Made by a program: the position numbers and the translations under genes
The notes under the pieces: generated by a model
What the model was told of the DNA's origin: nothing
Databases searched by the model: none
Seen by the model: the letters and a program-made list of their open reading frames with translations, nothing else
DNA from: Chitinophaga silvisoli
Lineage (GTDB): Bacteria; Bacteroidota; Bacteroidia; Chitinophagales; Chitinophagaceae
Direction: 5' to 3'
NCBI RefSeq assembly: GCF_003412465.1
Contig: NZ_QTJV01000019.1
Span: 57,705 to 121,704, forward strand
DNA length: 64,000 nucleotides
Shown here: one piece after another, positions 24,313 through 32,521 of the stretch
Layout: each line of letters starts with the position of its first letter
Numbering within the stretch: position 1 is the stretch's first letter

Positions 24313-25611
24313 ATGAAGCGGTTGTCAGTATTTTTGATGCTCATGATTGTTGCCCGCATGCCATCTTTTTCCCAACAGGTACTTCCTTCCAAAGACCAGA
24401 TAGCATGGGCGGATGCCGAGATAGGCGTGATTATCCACCTGGATATCAATATCTATGCGCCTGCGTCGTTCGATTACAAAAAGAAAGAGACACTGCCTCC
24501 ACTGTCGGTTTTCAATCCTTCAAAACTTAATACGGATCAATGGATAAAGACAGCAAAAGCGGCTGGTGCAAAGTATGCCGTGCTTACGGTAAAACATGGT
24601 ACCGGTTTTTGCCTCTGGCCTTCTGCTGTAAATGAATACAATGTAGCACATACCCCTTTTAAGAAAGATATTCTCCAGGCATTCATTGCTTCCTGTAAAA
24701 AGTATGGTGTGCAGCCGGGATTGTATTACAACACAAATACAAACACATATTATGGTGCGCATGATGCTGAATACAATAAAGCCGTTCTGGCCCAGCTGAA
24801 TGAGATCTGGAGCAACTACGGTCCTATGTTTGAAATCTGGTTTGATGGTGGATTGCAGAACGGACTGGAAGCAGAGGTACTGAAAATGATTCATGAAAAG
24901 CAACCACAGGCTATTCTGTTCCAGGGACCTTTGAAAGCTGGAAATACGATCCGCTGGATTGGCAATGAAGATGGTTTTGCTGCTTATCCTCAATGGAGCA
25001 GGGCGAATGAAACGACATCTTCTGACGGTGTAGTGAAGATTGATGGACTGCATGGTGATCCTGAAGGCAGGTATTGGTGCCCGGGAGAATCTGATTTTCC
25101 TATCCGTAGAAATTCTGCGTGGAATGGTGGATGGCTGTGGAAGGCGGGGGAAGATAAATACCTGTTCTCTGTAAAGGAACTGATGGAGAAGTATTATAAG
25201 AGTGTGGGCAGGAATACGAATATGCTGGTAGGTATGGTGGTGGATACCAGTGGACTGATCCCTAAACCGGACTCCCTGGTTTTTGATAGTCTTGGCAGGC
25301 GTTTAAAGCATGTTTTTTCAGCACCGCTTGCGATACGTAGTAATATGACCAAATCCATCATAGAGCTCAGTAATAAGAGCGGGAAGGCTGTCAGTCAGTT
25401 GATGATCATGGAGGATCTGGATTATGGTGAGAATATCCTGTCTTATAGTTTACAGGTGCAGGTGGGTGATAGTTGGAAGGAAGTGGCTACGGGGGAGTCT
25501 GTAGGGCATAAGCGATTGCAGACGTTTAGTCCGGTGACGGGGAGTATGTGGCGACTGATGATAACGGGGAATGCGGGACCACTGCATATTAAGCAGGTGG
25601 CATTGTATTAG
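24313..25611 (+). CDS. Secreted GH29-like alpha-L-fucosidase family protein
   Basis: This 432-residue enzyme has a signal peptide (1-20, ending SFSQ). The GH29 barrel is recognised by YAVLTVKHGTGFCLWPS (about 92-108), the KYGVQPGLYYN segment and the nucleophile Asp in MFEIWFDGG (about 171-179). The usual HWG entry motif of GH29 (FGIFIHWG) reads GVIIHLDINIYAP here, so the entry loop is altered. A C-terminal beta-sandwich follows (about 340-432). It probably releases fucose or a related sugar from glycans in the periplasm or at the surface. It stands alone, convergent with an AraC gene. Confidence 0.8.
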   Translation: MKRLSVFLMLMIVARMPSFSQQVLPSKDQIAWADAEIGVIIHLDINIYAPASFDYKKKETLPPLSVFNPSKLNTDQWIKTAKAAGAKYAVLTVKHGTGFCLWPSAVNEYNVAHTPFKKDILQAFIASCKKYGVQPGLYYNTNTNTYYGAHDAEYNKAVLAQLNEIWSNYGPMFEIWFDGGLQNGLEAEVLKMIHEKQPQAILFQGPLKAGNTIRWIGNEDGFAAYPQWSRANETTSSDGVVKIDGLHGDPEGRYWCPGESDFPIRRNSAWNGGWLWKAGEDKYLFSVKELMEKYYKSVGRNTNMLVGMVVDTSGLIPKPDSLVFDSLGRRLKHVFSAPLAIRSNMTKSIIELSNKSGKAVSQLMIMEDLDYGENILSYSLQVQVGDSWKEVATGESVGHKRLQTFSPVTGSMWRLMITGNAGPLHIKQVALY

Positions 25612-25690
25612 CAGATGAAGGAACGTTTTCCACTTGCAGGGATTTACCACCATCTACAAAACTATCGCCCTTGGTGTAAGCTAATTTCAT
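25589..25690 (-). CDS. Possible 33-residue small protein downstream of AraC
   Basis: An ATG-started frame of 33 codons begins 20 bp after the AraC stop, on the same strand, and overlaps the end of GH29 by 23 bp. Residues include AYTKGDSFVDGGKSLQVENV. No known family. It may be a fragment of a lost gene or a small protein; support is weak. Confidence 0.25.
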   Translation of the reverse strand: MKLAYTKGDSFVDGGKSLQVENVPSSANTMPPA

Positions 25691-25710
25691 GTGAACTAAT
25701 TTAGAAAATC

Positions 25711-26595
25711 TTATTTATGATTTTCAAACCTTATTGCATTGGGCGTGGTGCCTGTAACCCTTTTGAAGTAATTATTAAAATAGGTAGGGTATTCAAAGCC
25801 CAGGCCATACGCAATATCTGCCACGCTCCAGTTGGTATGCTGTAATAATGCCTTCGCTTCGGCAGTGATTCTTTCGGCTATGAGTACGGATGTGGGTTTG
25901 CCGGTAACTGCTTTGACTGTACGGTTCAGGTAGTTGATGTGGACGGACAGGGATTGGGCAAAGTCCTGCGCGGTACGTAGTTTGAGTGGTTCGGCAGGGT
26001 TGTCGATGGGGAACTGCTTCTCCAGAAGTTCTAAAAAAGAGCGGGTCATGCGGGCGGCGGCATTGTGTTCTCTCAGGTCCAGGTTGGCCGGCTGGATCTG
26101 GAGCGCTTCATGAACGATGAGCTCAATACAGTTGCGGAACAGGTCATCTCTATGTTCGTATGCTGAATCATATACGCTAAGCATTTTCTTATAGATCCCT
26201 GTCAGGAAGGCTACCTGGTCCTGGTTAAGGGGGAGTACCGGGAATTCAGAAGAACGGAATAAAGGGGAATGCTGCAATAACTCAGTCAGTTCCCTGCCGG
26301 CGATGAAGTCTTCAGTAAATACACAGGCATAGCCGGAGCGTTCAAGGGAACGGGGGACAATGGTATGATATACATTCGGATTGGCGAAGAAGAGGTAAGT
26401 ACCATCCATTTCCACACTTTTGTCTCCAAATTTGAGGGTGAAATCCCCCGTTACCATGATGATTTTATAATAATCTCTTCTTGCGTGTATTTCAGCAGCC
26501 GGGACAATACCCGATACTTCCTGTACTTTAAACCCTTTTGATTTTAAGTCTGCCCCCATACAGGTCGGTATCCTGGAGATTGTTTGTGTTGCCAT
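25711..26595 (-). CDS. AraC-family transcriptional regulator
   Basis: This 294-residue protein has a cupin-like N-terminal domain (about 20-170, with YYKIIMVTGDFTLKFG and YLFFANPNVYHTIVP) and a C-terminal AraC double HTH (about 195-294: AQDFAQSLSVHINYLNRTVKAVTGKPTS, and WSVADIAYGLGFEYPTYFNNYFKRVTGTTPNAIR). It is the same kind as the regulator at 49577 (both have the PLFxxxxxPxxxLNxxxxxxxxxIFKKM-like middle). It lies 27 bp after the metallo-beta-lactamase-fold gene and is probably co-transcribed with it. Confidence 0.92.
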   Translation of the reverse strand: MATQTISRIPTCMGADLKSKGFKVQEVSGIVPAAEIHARRDYYKIIMVTGDFTLKFGDKSVEMDGTYLFFANPNVYHTIVPRSLERSGYACVFTEDFIAGRELTELLQHSPLFRSSEFPVLPLNQDQVAFLTGIYKKMLSVYDSAYEHRDDLFRNCIELIVHEALQIQPANLDLREHNAAARMTRSFLELLEKQFPIDNPAEPLKLRTAQDFAQSLSVHINYLNRTVKAVTGKPTSVLIAERITAEAKALLQHTNWSVADIAYGLGFEYPTYFNNYFKRVTGTTPNAIRFENHK

Positions 26596-26622
26596 ACCGC
26601 AAAGTTAAGAAAATCAAACCTT

Positions 26623-27552
26623 TTATTGGCCATTGCCCAGGGTACTATAATTGATGGGGATCCAGTTATACCCCTTGCCTTGTGCCCTGACATGGCCAAT
26701 ACCGGGAAAGGATATGTGATCCGCTGCGAGCCAGTAACCTTTAGCTGCCGCATCTTTGAAGGTCTTTATTCTTTGTATGGCAGCGGTTTTTTCATCTACA
26801 TCGAAGTTGATGGTCACGGCAGGATCGGGTAATTGTACACTGGCAGCGTGCACCATATCACCTATGAATAACATCTTTGCGCCTTTGCTTTCGAGGGCGT
26901 AAAAGGTATGGCCGGGTGTATGGCCATGTGCATCGAGTGCCGTGATACCGGGAAATACCTCATCTCCATATTCAAAAGTTTTCACCTTACCTGCTTTTAA
27001 GTAAGGCCCTACTTTGTCAGCTGCTTCCTTGAACCAACGGGCCAGGCGGGGTGTTTTGTTTTTCTCATTCATCCAGAAATCTACTTCCGGTTGGCTGATG
27101 TAAATGGTGGCATTGGGGAAGACCATTTTACCATTGAGCATCAAACCGCCTGTGTGATCAGTATGAATGTGCGTGACGAGGATGGCATCGATCTGTTCTG
27201 GTGTTATGCCTGTTTTACGGAGACTTTCAGGCAGGTGACCGAGTGTGGGACCATATAATTCAGCGGCACCGGCATCGATAAGAATGTTTTTGCCATTGAG
27301 TTTTAAAAGGTAGGCATTGACAGACGCTTCTTCGGTAGGTGTTTGATAACTGAGCGTAGTTAAGCTATCGATTTCCTGATGTGAAACATTGGTAAGAATG
27401 TCGTGCAGGTGAATCGGCACCGTACCGTCTGATAGTGCGGTAAGTTCATATTCGCCGAGTTGAATACGGTAATAACCTGGTTGATCCATCTGAGATTGCG
27501 CATTGGTTATTTGCGAGGCCAGTAGTAAGGAGCATAAAAGAATTTGCTTCAT
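26623..27552 (-). CDS. Exported metallo-beta-lactamase-fold hydrolase
   Basis: This 309-residue protein starts at the ATG at 27552 with a signal peptide ending TNAQ. The MBL-fold metal site is VTHIHTDHTGG (HxHxDH, about 124-134), then DAHGHTPGHTF and FIGDMVHAA, and a last His in AADHISFPG. The order resembles lactonases and other periplasmic MBL hydrolases of the AttM/quorum-quenching kind, though the substrate is not decided. It heads an operon with the AraC gene downstream and diverges from an HxlR regulator, so two regulators may act on it. Confidence 0.85.
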   Translation of the reverse strand: MKQILLCSLLLASQITNAQSQMDQPGYYRIQLGEYELTALSDGTVPIHLHDILTNVSHQEIDSLTTLSYQTPTEEASVNAYLLKLNGKNILIDAGAAELYGPTLGHLPESLRKTGITPEQIDAILVTHIHTDHTGGLMLNGKMVFPNATIYISQPEVDFWMNEKNKTPRLARWFKEAADKVGPYLKAGKVKTFEYGDEVFPGITALDAHGHTPGHTFYALESKGAKMLFIGDMVHAASVQLPDPAVTINFDVDEKTAAIQRIKTFKDAAAKGYWLAADHISFPGIGHVRAQGKGYNWIPINYSTLGNGQ

Positions 27553-27621
27553 TGTTTTTTTTGATAGCAAAATTCCGGGTATATGTCTTCCAGGTCAAGT
27601 ACGCAGTTGATTATGACATAG

Positions 27622-27635
27622 GCATAAAATTATGC
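27622..27635. promoter_or_regulatory. Dyad between MBL and HxlR genes
   Basis: GCATAA-AA-TTATGC is an inverted repeat of 6-bp arms in the divergent gap. The half GCATAAAAT recurs at 27682, inside the HxlR coding region. It is a candidate HxlR operator; this is inferred from symmetry and position. Confidence 0.4.
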
Positions 27636-27661
27636 GTATGACGGGGTTGAAGCAGGTGATG

Positions 27662-27669
27662 TATATTTG
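27662..27669 (+). promoter_or_regulatory. -7 promoter element of HxlR gene
   Basis: TATATTTG is an exact TAnnTTTG match whose last base lies 4 bp before the ATG at 27674. The spacing repeats at four other genes here and predicts a leaderless transcript. It also supports this ATG over the one at 27632. Confidence 0.5.
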
Positions 27670-27673
27670 TAGT

Positions 27674-28051
27674 ATGTACACGCATAAAATACCAAAGGAC
27701 CTCAATTGCGGGATGGCGATGACGATGGAGATCATTGGCAATAAGTGGAAGCCTTGTTTGCTGTATAGTATCAGACAGGGTGTGAACCGGCCCGGGCAAT
27801 TGCAGCAGGCTAATCCGAAGGCATCCCGGCAGGTGTTGAACCAGCAGTTAAAAGAGTTGGAGGCACATGGCATCATCCGGAAGGTGGTATATGCGCAATT
27901 GCCTCCAAAGGTGGAATATTTTCTGACAGAACTGGGAGAGTCACTGATCCCTGTGTTGGATGCAATGACTGCCTGGGGGGATAAGATTATTGCTGATGTA
28001 GCGCAGCTGTCGCCTCAAAAATCTGAGGTGCTCCTTTCGGAATTTCCCTGA
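27674..28051 (+). CDS. HxlR-family transcriptional regulator
   Basis: This 125-residue winged-HTH regulator starts MYTHKIPKDLNCG, with the family Cys near the N-terminus. The HTH shows MEIIGNKWKPCLLYSIRQG (about 18-36) and QVLNQQLKELEAHGIIRKVVY, then YFLTELGESLIPVLDAM. A Met 14 codons upstream (27632) is possible but the promoter element favours this start. It diverges from the MBL-fold gene and is probably its regulator. Its 3' end overlaps the end of the YCII-type gene by 65 bp in convergent orientation. Confidence 0.88.
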   Translation: MYTHKIPKDLNCGMAMTMEIIGNKWKPCLLYSIRQGVNRPGQLQQANPKASRQVLNQQLKELEAHGIIRKVVYAQLPPKVEYFLTELGESLIPVLDAMTAWGDKIIADVAQLSPQKSEVLLSEFP

Positions 28052-28394
28052 TTTCCACACTACCTCCATATGCTAAGATAGGACAGGCTTTGGCCAGTTC
28101 AGTTGCCTCATCTATATTCTCCGTGCGCAGCAGGATGCTGCTTACCTGTTTCATATTTCCTTTTTCTTCAGTTGGATTGATCACCCTGCTTTCTCCCGGA
28201 TAGGCGAAGCTGGTGATGTAATGGCCGGTGGCTTTCCAGTCGGCAATCGCTTTCTCCCATTTGGGATTTACTGATTTTGCGAGTTCGGTCGTGTAAGTGG
28301 AAGGTACTTTTACAAGTACGACAAAAGCTTTCATGGGTTGTGATTTTTGTGCGGTGCCGGCAAAGAGCAGCATGGCGATGAATAAATGTTTCAT
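27987..28394 (-). CDS. YCII-domain-like exported protein
   Basis: This 135-residue protein starts with a short hydrophobic segment (MKHLFIAMLLFAGTAQ) that could be a signal peptide. The rest is a YCII/DGPF-like alpha-beta domain: FVVLVKVPSTYTTELAKSVNPKWEKAIADWKATG (about 23-57), YITSFAYPGESRVI, then ILAYGGSVEIREI. These proteins are small dimeric domains of uncertain role, sometimes enzymatic. It follows an AraC gene and three repeated boxes, which probably control it. The stop overlaps the tail of the convergent HxlR gene. Confidence 0.75.
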   Translation of the reverse strand: MKHLFIAMLLFAGTAQKSQPMKAFVVLVKVPSTYTTELAKSVNPKWEKAIADWKATGHYITSFAYPGESRVINPTEEKGNMKQVSSILLRTENIDEATELAKACPILAYGGSVEIREIPKGAPQIFEATAALHQQ

Positions 28395-28444
28395 GGAGCA
28401 AAGTTGCGATACTGAGCAGACGGGAAATAGTAAAAAATCATTGA

Positions 28445-28500
28445 TCTTACCACCTAGGGGAGTCTTCTTACCAAGGGGAGCTATCTTACCACTGAGGGGG
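28445..28500. promoter_or_regulatory. Three direct repeats, likely AraC operator
   Basis: TCTTACC followed by GGGG occurs three times, beginning at 28445, 28466 and 28484 (spacing 21 and 18 bp). The boxes lie 51-106 bp before the YCII-type start, and the third overlaps the AraC gene end. Such spaced half-sites are typical of AraC binding. The YCII promoter itself has CAACTTTG ending 4 bp before its ATG. Confidence 0.5.
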
Positions 28501-29235
28501 TGCCTTGAAGAAACTGGAAGGAGTCAAGCCTGTATATTGTTTGAATGCTTTGTTGAAGTGAGCCTGGTCAAAATAACCGGCTTCTAAGGCAAGGTGGGTG
28601 AGGTCTGTTATGCCAGGTTTTTTTATAATGGCCTGCATGCGTACAAGGGTGGCGAATTGCTTGGGGCTGCTGCCGATTACTTTACGAAAACGTTTTTCAA
28701 AAGCATCCTGGCTGATATAGAGGGAGGAGGCCAGTTGGGTTATAGAAAGCTGTCCCTGCTGCTGTTTGATAGCTTTTGTGGCTGTTAGAATAAGTGGATC
28801 GGTGGCGGTGTTTTTAATTCGGGCTGTTAGAAAGTCTTCTGCGATGGCAATGCATTGGTGATAATCTTGTGCTTCGCCTAATTGGTCTTCCAGGCAGGTA
28901 ATATCTACCAGATTGTGCAGCGGGATACTTTCATTGAAGAACTCATGGGCAGGGATGTCGAAAAATGCATTGATGCCTCCTTCTTTGAATAAGATCAGCA
29001 GGTTAGCAGTGCCGGCATGATACTGGATCAGGCGGGGTGTTTTTCTCAGTCCTGAGACGAGGAACCCAGGGAGTGATTCATTTTCTGAAGAGATCCTTCC
29101 TTTTAAGCGTAGTGCCAGCACAGGCACAATACCTGGTAAGACCCTGTTAACAATCAGTTCCTCACTTTCGATGATGCGGAAACCATCGATGTAAGGCTGT
29201 AAAGCAAGGGACGGTATGTAGTTATGAATTTTGAT
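28486..29235 (-). CDS. AraC-family regulator with a non-AUG start
   Basis: This protein is about 249 residues, with an N-terminal DUF6597-like domain (IHNYIPSLALQPYIDGFRII near the start, then VNRVLPGIVPVLALRLKG) and a C-terminal AraC HTH pair (about 140-245, with LASSLYISQDAFEKRFRKVIGSSPKQ and THLALEAGYFDQAHFNKAFKQYTGL). The domain is clearly coding upstream of the first GTG (29127), yet the frame holds no ATG, GTG or TTG before a stop. The family position for Met is ATC at 29235. Either ATC initiates or the start codon was lost. It lies 8 bp after the lipoprotein stop. Confidence 0.75.
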   Translation of the reverse strand: MKIHNYIPSLALQPYIDGFRIIESEELIVNRVLPGIVPVLALRLKGRISSENESLPGFLVSGLRKTPRLIQYHAGTANLLILFKEGGINAFFDIPAHEFFNESIPLHNLVDITCLEDQLGEAQDYHQCIAIAEDFLTARIKNTATDPLILTATKAIKQQQGQLSITQLASSLYISQDAFEKRFRKVIGSSPKQFATLVRMQAIIKKPGITDLTHLALEAGYFDQAHFNKAFKQYTGLTPSSFFKAPPQW

Positions 29236-29243
29236 ACCTGAAG

Positions 29244-29984
29244 TTAATGACTTTTGGCTGAACTTTCTTCCTCCATAATGAACTCCAGGATCTCTCCTGT
29301 ATTTTTAAAATCCCTTACCTGCTTTTCGATATGATACCTTTTGTGAATGAATTTTACCATCTTTCTTTTTGCGCCCGCTTCTCTTAAAAACTCTCCACTG
29401 TAGATCCTGGTGGTGTCATTCCCATTTACAAGCAGCATTAAGCGGGGCATGATGAAGTGATCTGTATAGTTGGAGAGTTCATGTTTATCCATTTCACTGA
29501 GATCATAAATTGCAATCCGCCCTTTGAGCAGATCACGCCGCAGGAAAGCGTTTCCTTTATAACTGATGTAGGTTGTCGTATCTCCCAGGTGATAAGGGAG
29601 TGGGAGCTGCATGGTCACGGAATCTACCGAATCGGTGTAGTACATTCTGAATACAGTACGGTCATAGATATTTGTTTTATCGATCTCTGACCATGGTCTG
29701 GTCACCTGTTCTACCATCGCTTCGTACCAGATGTGGTGCCCTTTTCCATAGGTAATATATGGACGGATCCAGGTTTCGCCTGTTAGCTGGCTGCCTTTTT
29801 TCAGATAGATCCTACCCTGGCTCACGGGGAAGTTCCGGTCATTGATTTTGAAGATACCCACCTTTTCTCCGATACTCTCTTTTCCATGGATCTTATGAGG
29901 AAGCAGATAAGGTTGCGGCCAGCGTACAGTGGTGACATAACAACCAGGGAGTACGAATATGCATATTGCTAACAGCCATTTCAT
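29244..29984 (-). CDS. Hypothetical lipoprotein
   Basis: This 246-residue protein has a lipoprotein signal with VLPGC (Cys15). The mature part is beta-rich with many Tyr and Arg (GRIYLKKGSQLTGETWIRPYITYG, then YHLGDTTTYISYKGNAFLRR) and ends in a charged helix. It is likely in the outer membrane or periplasm. No family recognised. The AraC-family gene follows 8 bp later on the same strand, so they form one unit. Confidence 0.68.
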   Translation of the reverse strand: MKWLLAICIFVLPGCYVTTVRWPQPYLLPHKIHGKESIGEKVGIFKINDRNFPVSQGRIYLKKGSQLTGETWIRPYITYGKGHHIWYEAMVEQVTRPWSEIDKTNIYDRTVFRMYYTDSVDSVTMQLPLPYHLGDTTTYISYKGNAFLRRDLLKGRIAIYDLSEMDKHELSNYTDHFIMPRLMLLVNGNDTTRIYSGEFLREAGAKRKMVKFIHKRYHIEKQVRDFKNTGEILEFIMEEESSAKSH

Positions 29985-30066
29985 CTGCTAAAGGTAAAGG
30001 AGAAAAGGCGGGCACGGCATTAAAGTTCGATTAAAAAAAGTGCCTGCAGCATTAAGAAATTACGGC

Positions 30067-32412
30067 TTATTGGGCACGCTGTTTCTCTTCTTCACTGGCA
30101 GTTTTCCTGCTCCTGGCAGCTTTGATATCTTTACCCATACGATAAGAGAAACTCAGCGTCATTAGCCTTGATTCATTTTTATGATAGAAGCTGCTTTGCT
30201 GATCCAGGTAATTGATATTGACACGGTAGGTGAATGCATTGAAGATATCATTAGCCGTGAGGCGAACCGTTCCTTTGCCTTTCAGCACATTGGCTTTCAC
30301 ACCTAAGTCTATTTCACTCAGACTTTCGAAGCGGTAAATGTTTTGAATGCCGGGACCTATATACTGTGCGGTCACCTCAGCAGCGATACCTTTCTTTTTG
30401 TTGATAGTAAAAGACTGATTCAGCCTGCCATCGTAAGAGAAGGTGCTAAAGTTGTAATGACTTTGCAGGTAAGCAGATTTCTCCTTTGTATAATAGCCGC
30501 CTGCATCTACATTGATATCCCACCAGCTGGTTGGATGGAAGGCAGCGGCGATGCGCAGGCCTGCATTGACACTCAGGCCCAGGTTCTGGTGAGTGATGTA
30601 GTAGTTTTTAGTGTTGTTGTCCTGCACGGTGACGTTGGTGAATATATTGCTGGTGGAGGTATAGTTGGCCGTGAGGGTATAGTTTTCTTTGTATGTGTAT
30701 CCTACTTCTACATTGTGCACAAAGGCTGGTTGCAATGAAGGATTACCCACATAGTAATTGTAAGGAGATGAATAGTGCCTGGCTGGGTTCATGCGTGCAT
30801 ATTCGGGCCTGTCTATACGATAGCCGTAGGTTAATTGCAACTGGTTGTTGTCATTAATTTTGTATTGTAAGAATACTGTTGGGAACAGTTTGAAATAACT
30901 GCGCTTGTTCAGGGAATCGAGTGTGATGGAGTAACCACGGGTATTGGTGTTTTCTGCGCGCAGTCCTCCCTGTACAGTCAGTTTGTTGAAGGTGCCGGAG
31001 ATGTTGGTATACAGCGCGGTCGTATTTTCAGTATATTCAAAATGATTGCTTTTATCAGGCATCAGTACATCACTTTGGATGAAGGTGAATAAATTGTCGC
31101 TCTTAATGCTGCTGTATTTAAAACCGGAGCTCATGTTCCATTTACCTAAGCTATAGGTATAGTCAGCCTTTCCGGAGAAGATGTCGATATGTTGGGTAGT
31201 AGGGGTATAGATGCGATAATCATTGGCGGAAGAAGAGGAGGTACTGTTTATATGTGCATAACTGCTGGTTTCGTAAGGTGCGTAATCCAGGTCGAGGTTT
31301 ACACTACGCTTGCCACTATCCAGTTTCAGGCTATAGTTAATATTGTAGGTATAACCGCTACCGCCTTTTTTGTCGGTAGAGTTAGTTTGTAAGGTAGAGT
31401 CGAGATTTGACTTGTCTGCACTGAGAATGCGGGTGGGGATGTCGCCATCGCTGTGGCCAGCGCGGTTATTGCCGGTGAAGAGTACACCCAGGATCTGGTT
31501 GTCTGCCAACTGGTAGTCTACACCCAGGCGATAGTTATGGCTATTTGAATTCAGTACGTTGTGGTCATTGGTTTCCCAGTAGGAATCACCGAAATTGATA
31601 TTAGTCCTGTTATCCATGTAGGTATGTTTATGGCCATAGCCATAATTACCATATACGTTCACTTTATCCTGGCGATAGTTGAAGGTAGCGCTGCCATTGT
31701 AGGAGCTGTAGATGCCCTGGATATAGTTACCGTTGAAGGCAACGTTGAGGCCTTGTTTCTTTACTTTTTTAGTGACGATGTTAATAATGGAGCCACCTTG
31801 TGCTTCGAAACTGGCCGGGGGATTGGTGAGGACTTCGATCCTGGTGACCATAGAAGAGGGCAGGCCCTGGAGGTAGCTCACCAGGTCATCGCCGGAGAGG
31901 TGGAGGGGCTTGCCATCCATATATACTTCCACGCCTTTGCGGTAGGCGGAGATGGAGTTGTCTGAGTTCACTGACACACCCGGGGCCTTGGTCAGGGCCT
32001 CCCAGGATGTACCGCCGTTGGCAATAATGCTGTTTTCAACATTGAAGACAACCCTGTCGGTTTTGCGCTCAATGACTGGTTTGGCCGCTGAGACGGTGAT
32101 GCCTTGCAATTGTTTATGATCGGCTTGTAATAGAATGGAGATAGAATCTGTCGGTACAGCAAGTTCTTTCATATACGATTGATAACCCATGGACATCGCG
32201 GCAAGGGTATAATTGCCTTTGGCGATGCCTTTGAGTGTAAAATGGCCAAGGTCGGTAATGGCGGTGGCGATATATTTATTTTGCTGGCTAAGGGTAATGG
32301 TTACGCCATCGAGCAAATGACCTTCGGCATCGGTGACAGTGCCGCTGATGTTGGACTGTGCAACTGCGAATAAGGGCAGTAATGTCAGGAGGAGTATGTG
32401 GATCTGTTTCAT
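30067..32412 (-). CDS. TonB-dependent receptor-like outer-membrane beta-barrel protein
   Basis: This 781-residue protein has a signal peptide (ending AVAQ) and a CarboxypepD_reg-like N-domain (about 20-95: NISGTVTDAEGHLLDGVTITL). A plug follows (about 115-225: ISAYRKGVEVYMDGKPLHLSG and SSMVTRIEVLTNPPASFEAQGGSIINIVTKK), then a long barrel resembling the outer-membrane beta-barrel family (OMP_b-brl_3). It ends with SYRMGKDI and a charged tail. Such receptors import a large ligand or signal. It diverges from a histidine kinase/response regulator pair and its promoter lacks a -33 box, so the response regulator likely activates it. Confidence 0.9.
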   Translation of the reverse strand: MKQIHILLLTLLPLFAVAQSNISGTVTDAEGHLLDGVTITLSQQNKYIATAITDLGHFTLKGIAKGNYTLAAMSMGYQSYMKELAVPTDSISILLQADHKQLQGITVSAAKPVIERKTDRVVFNVENSIIANGGTSWEALTKAPGVSVNSDNSISAYRKGVEVYMDGKPLHLSGDDLVSYLQGLPSSMVTRIEVLTNPPASFEAQGGSIINIVTKKVKKQGLNVAFNGNYIQGIYSSYNGSATFNYRQDKVNVYGNYGYGHKHTYMDNRTNINFGDSYWETNDHNVLNSNSHNYRLGVDYQLADNQILGVLFTGNNRAGHSDGDIPTRILSADKSNLDSTLQTNSTDKKGGSGYTYNINYSLKLDSGKRSVNLDLDYAPYETSSYAHINSTSSSSANDYRIYTPTTQHIDIFSGKADYTYSLGKWNMSSGFKYSSIKSDNLFTFIQSDVLMPDKSNHFEYTENTTALYTNISGTFNKLTVQGGLRAENTNTRGYSITLDSLNKRSYFKLFPTVFLQYKINDNNQLQLTYGYRIDRPEYARMNPARHYSSPYNYYVGNPSLQPAFVHNVEVGYTYKENYTLTANYTSTSNIFTNVTVQDNNTKNYYITHQNLGLSVNAGLRIAAAFHPTSWWDINVDAGGYYTKEKSAYLQSHYNFSTFSYDGRLNQSFTINKKKGIAAEVTAQYIGPGIQNIYRFESLSEIDLGVKANVLKGKGTVRLTANDIFNAFTYRVNINYLDQQSSFYHKNESRLMTLSFSYRMGKDIKAARSRKTASEEEKQRAQ

Positions 32413-32416
32413 GAAG

Positions 32417-32424
32417 CAAACGTA
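32417..32424 (-). promoter_or_regulatory. -7 element of the receptor gene
   Basis: On the minus strand TACGTTTG matches TAnnTTTG exactly and ends 4 bp before the ATG. The position 17 bp upstream reads GGCC instead of TTTG, so an activator is probably needed. GGTTAAA boxes lie directly beyond. Confidence 0.55.
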
Positions 32425-32445
32425 CTCCGATGTGATATTAAGGCC

Positions 32446-32472
32446 GGTTAAACTAGGTTAAATAAGGTTAAA
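32446..32472. promoter_or_regulatory. Three phased GGTTAAA boxes, response-regulator operator
   Basis: GGTTAAA starts at 32446, 32456 and 32466, exactly 10 bp apart, so all face the same side of the helix. This is the layout of OmpR/PhoB-type direct repeats. The boxes lie between the receptor promoter and the kinase promoter and can serve both. Binding is inferred. Confidence 0.65.
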
Positions 32473-32488
32473 TCGTATTTTCGGGGTG

Positions 32489-32517
32489 TTTGAACAATGA
32501 AAAACTACCCATCTTTG
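32489..32517 (+). promoter_or_regulatory. Promoter of the kinase gene, leaderless
   Basis: TTTG (32489-32492), 17 bp, then CATCTTTG (32510-32517). The final G is 4 bp before the ATG at 32522, so the mRNA probably starts at or next to the start codon. Confidence 0.55.
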
Positions 32518-32521
32518 TAGC

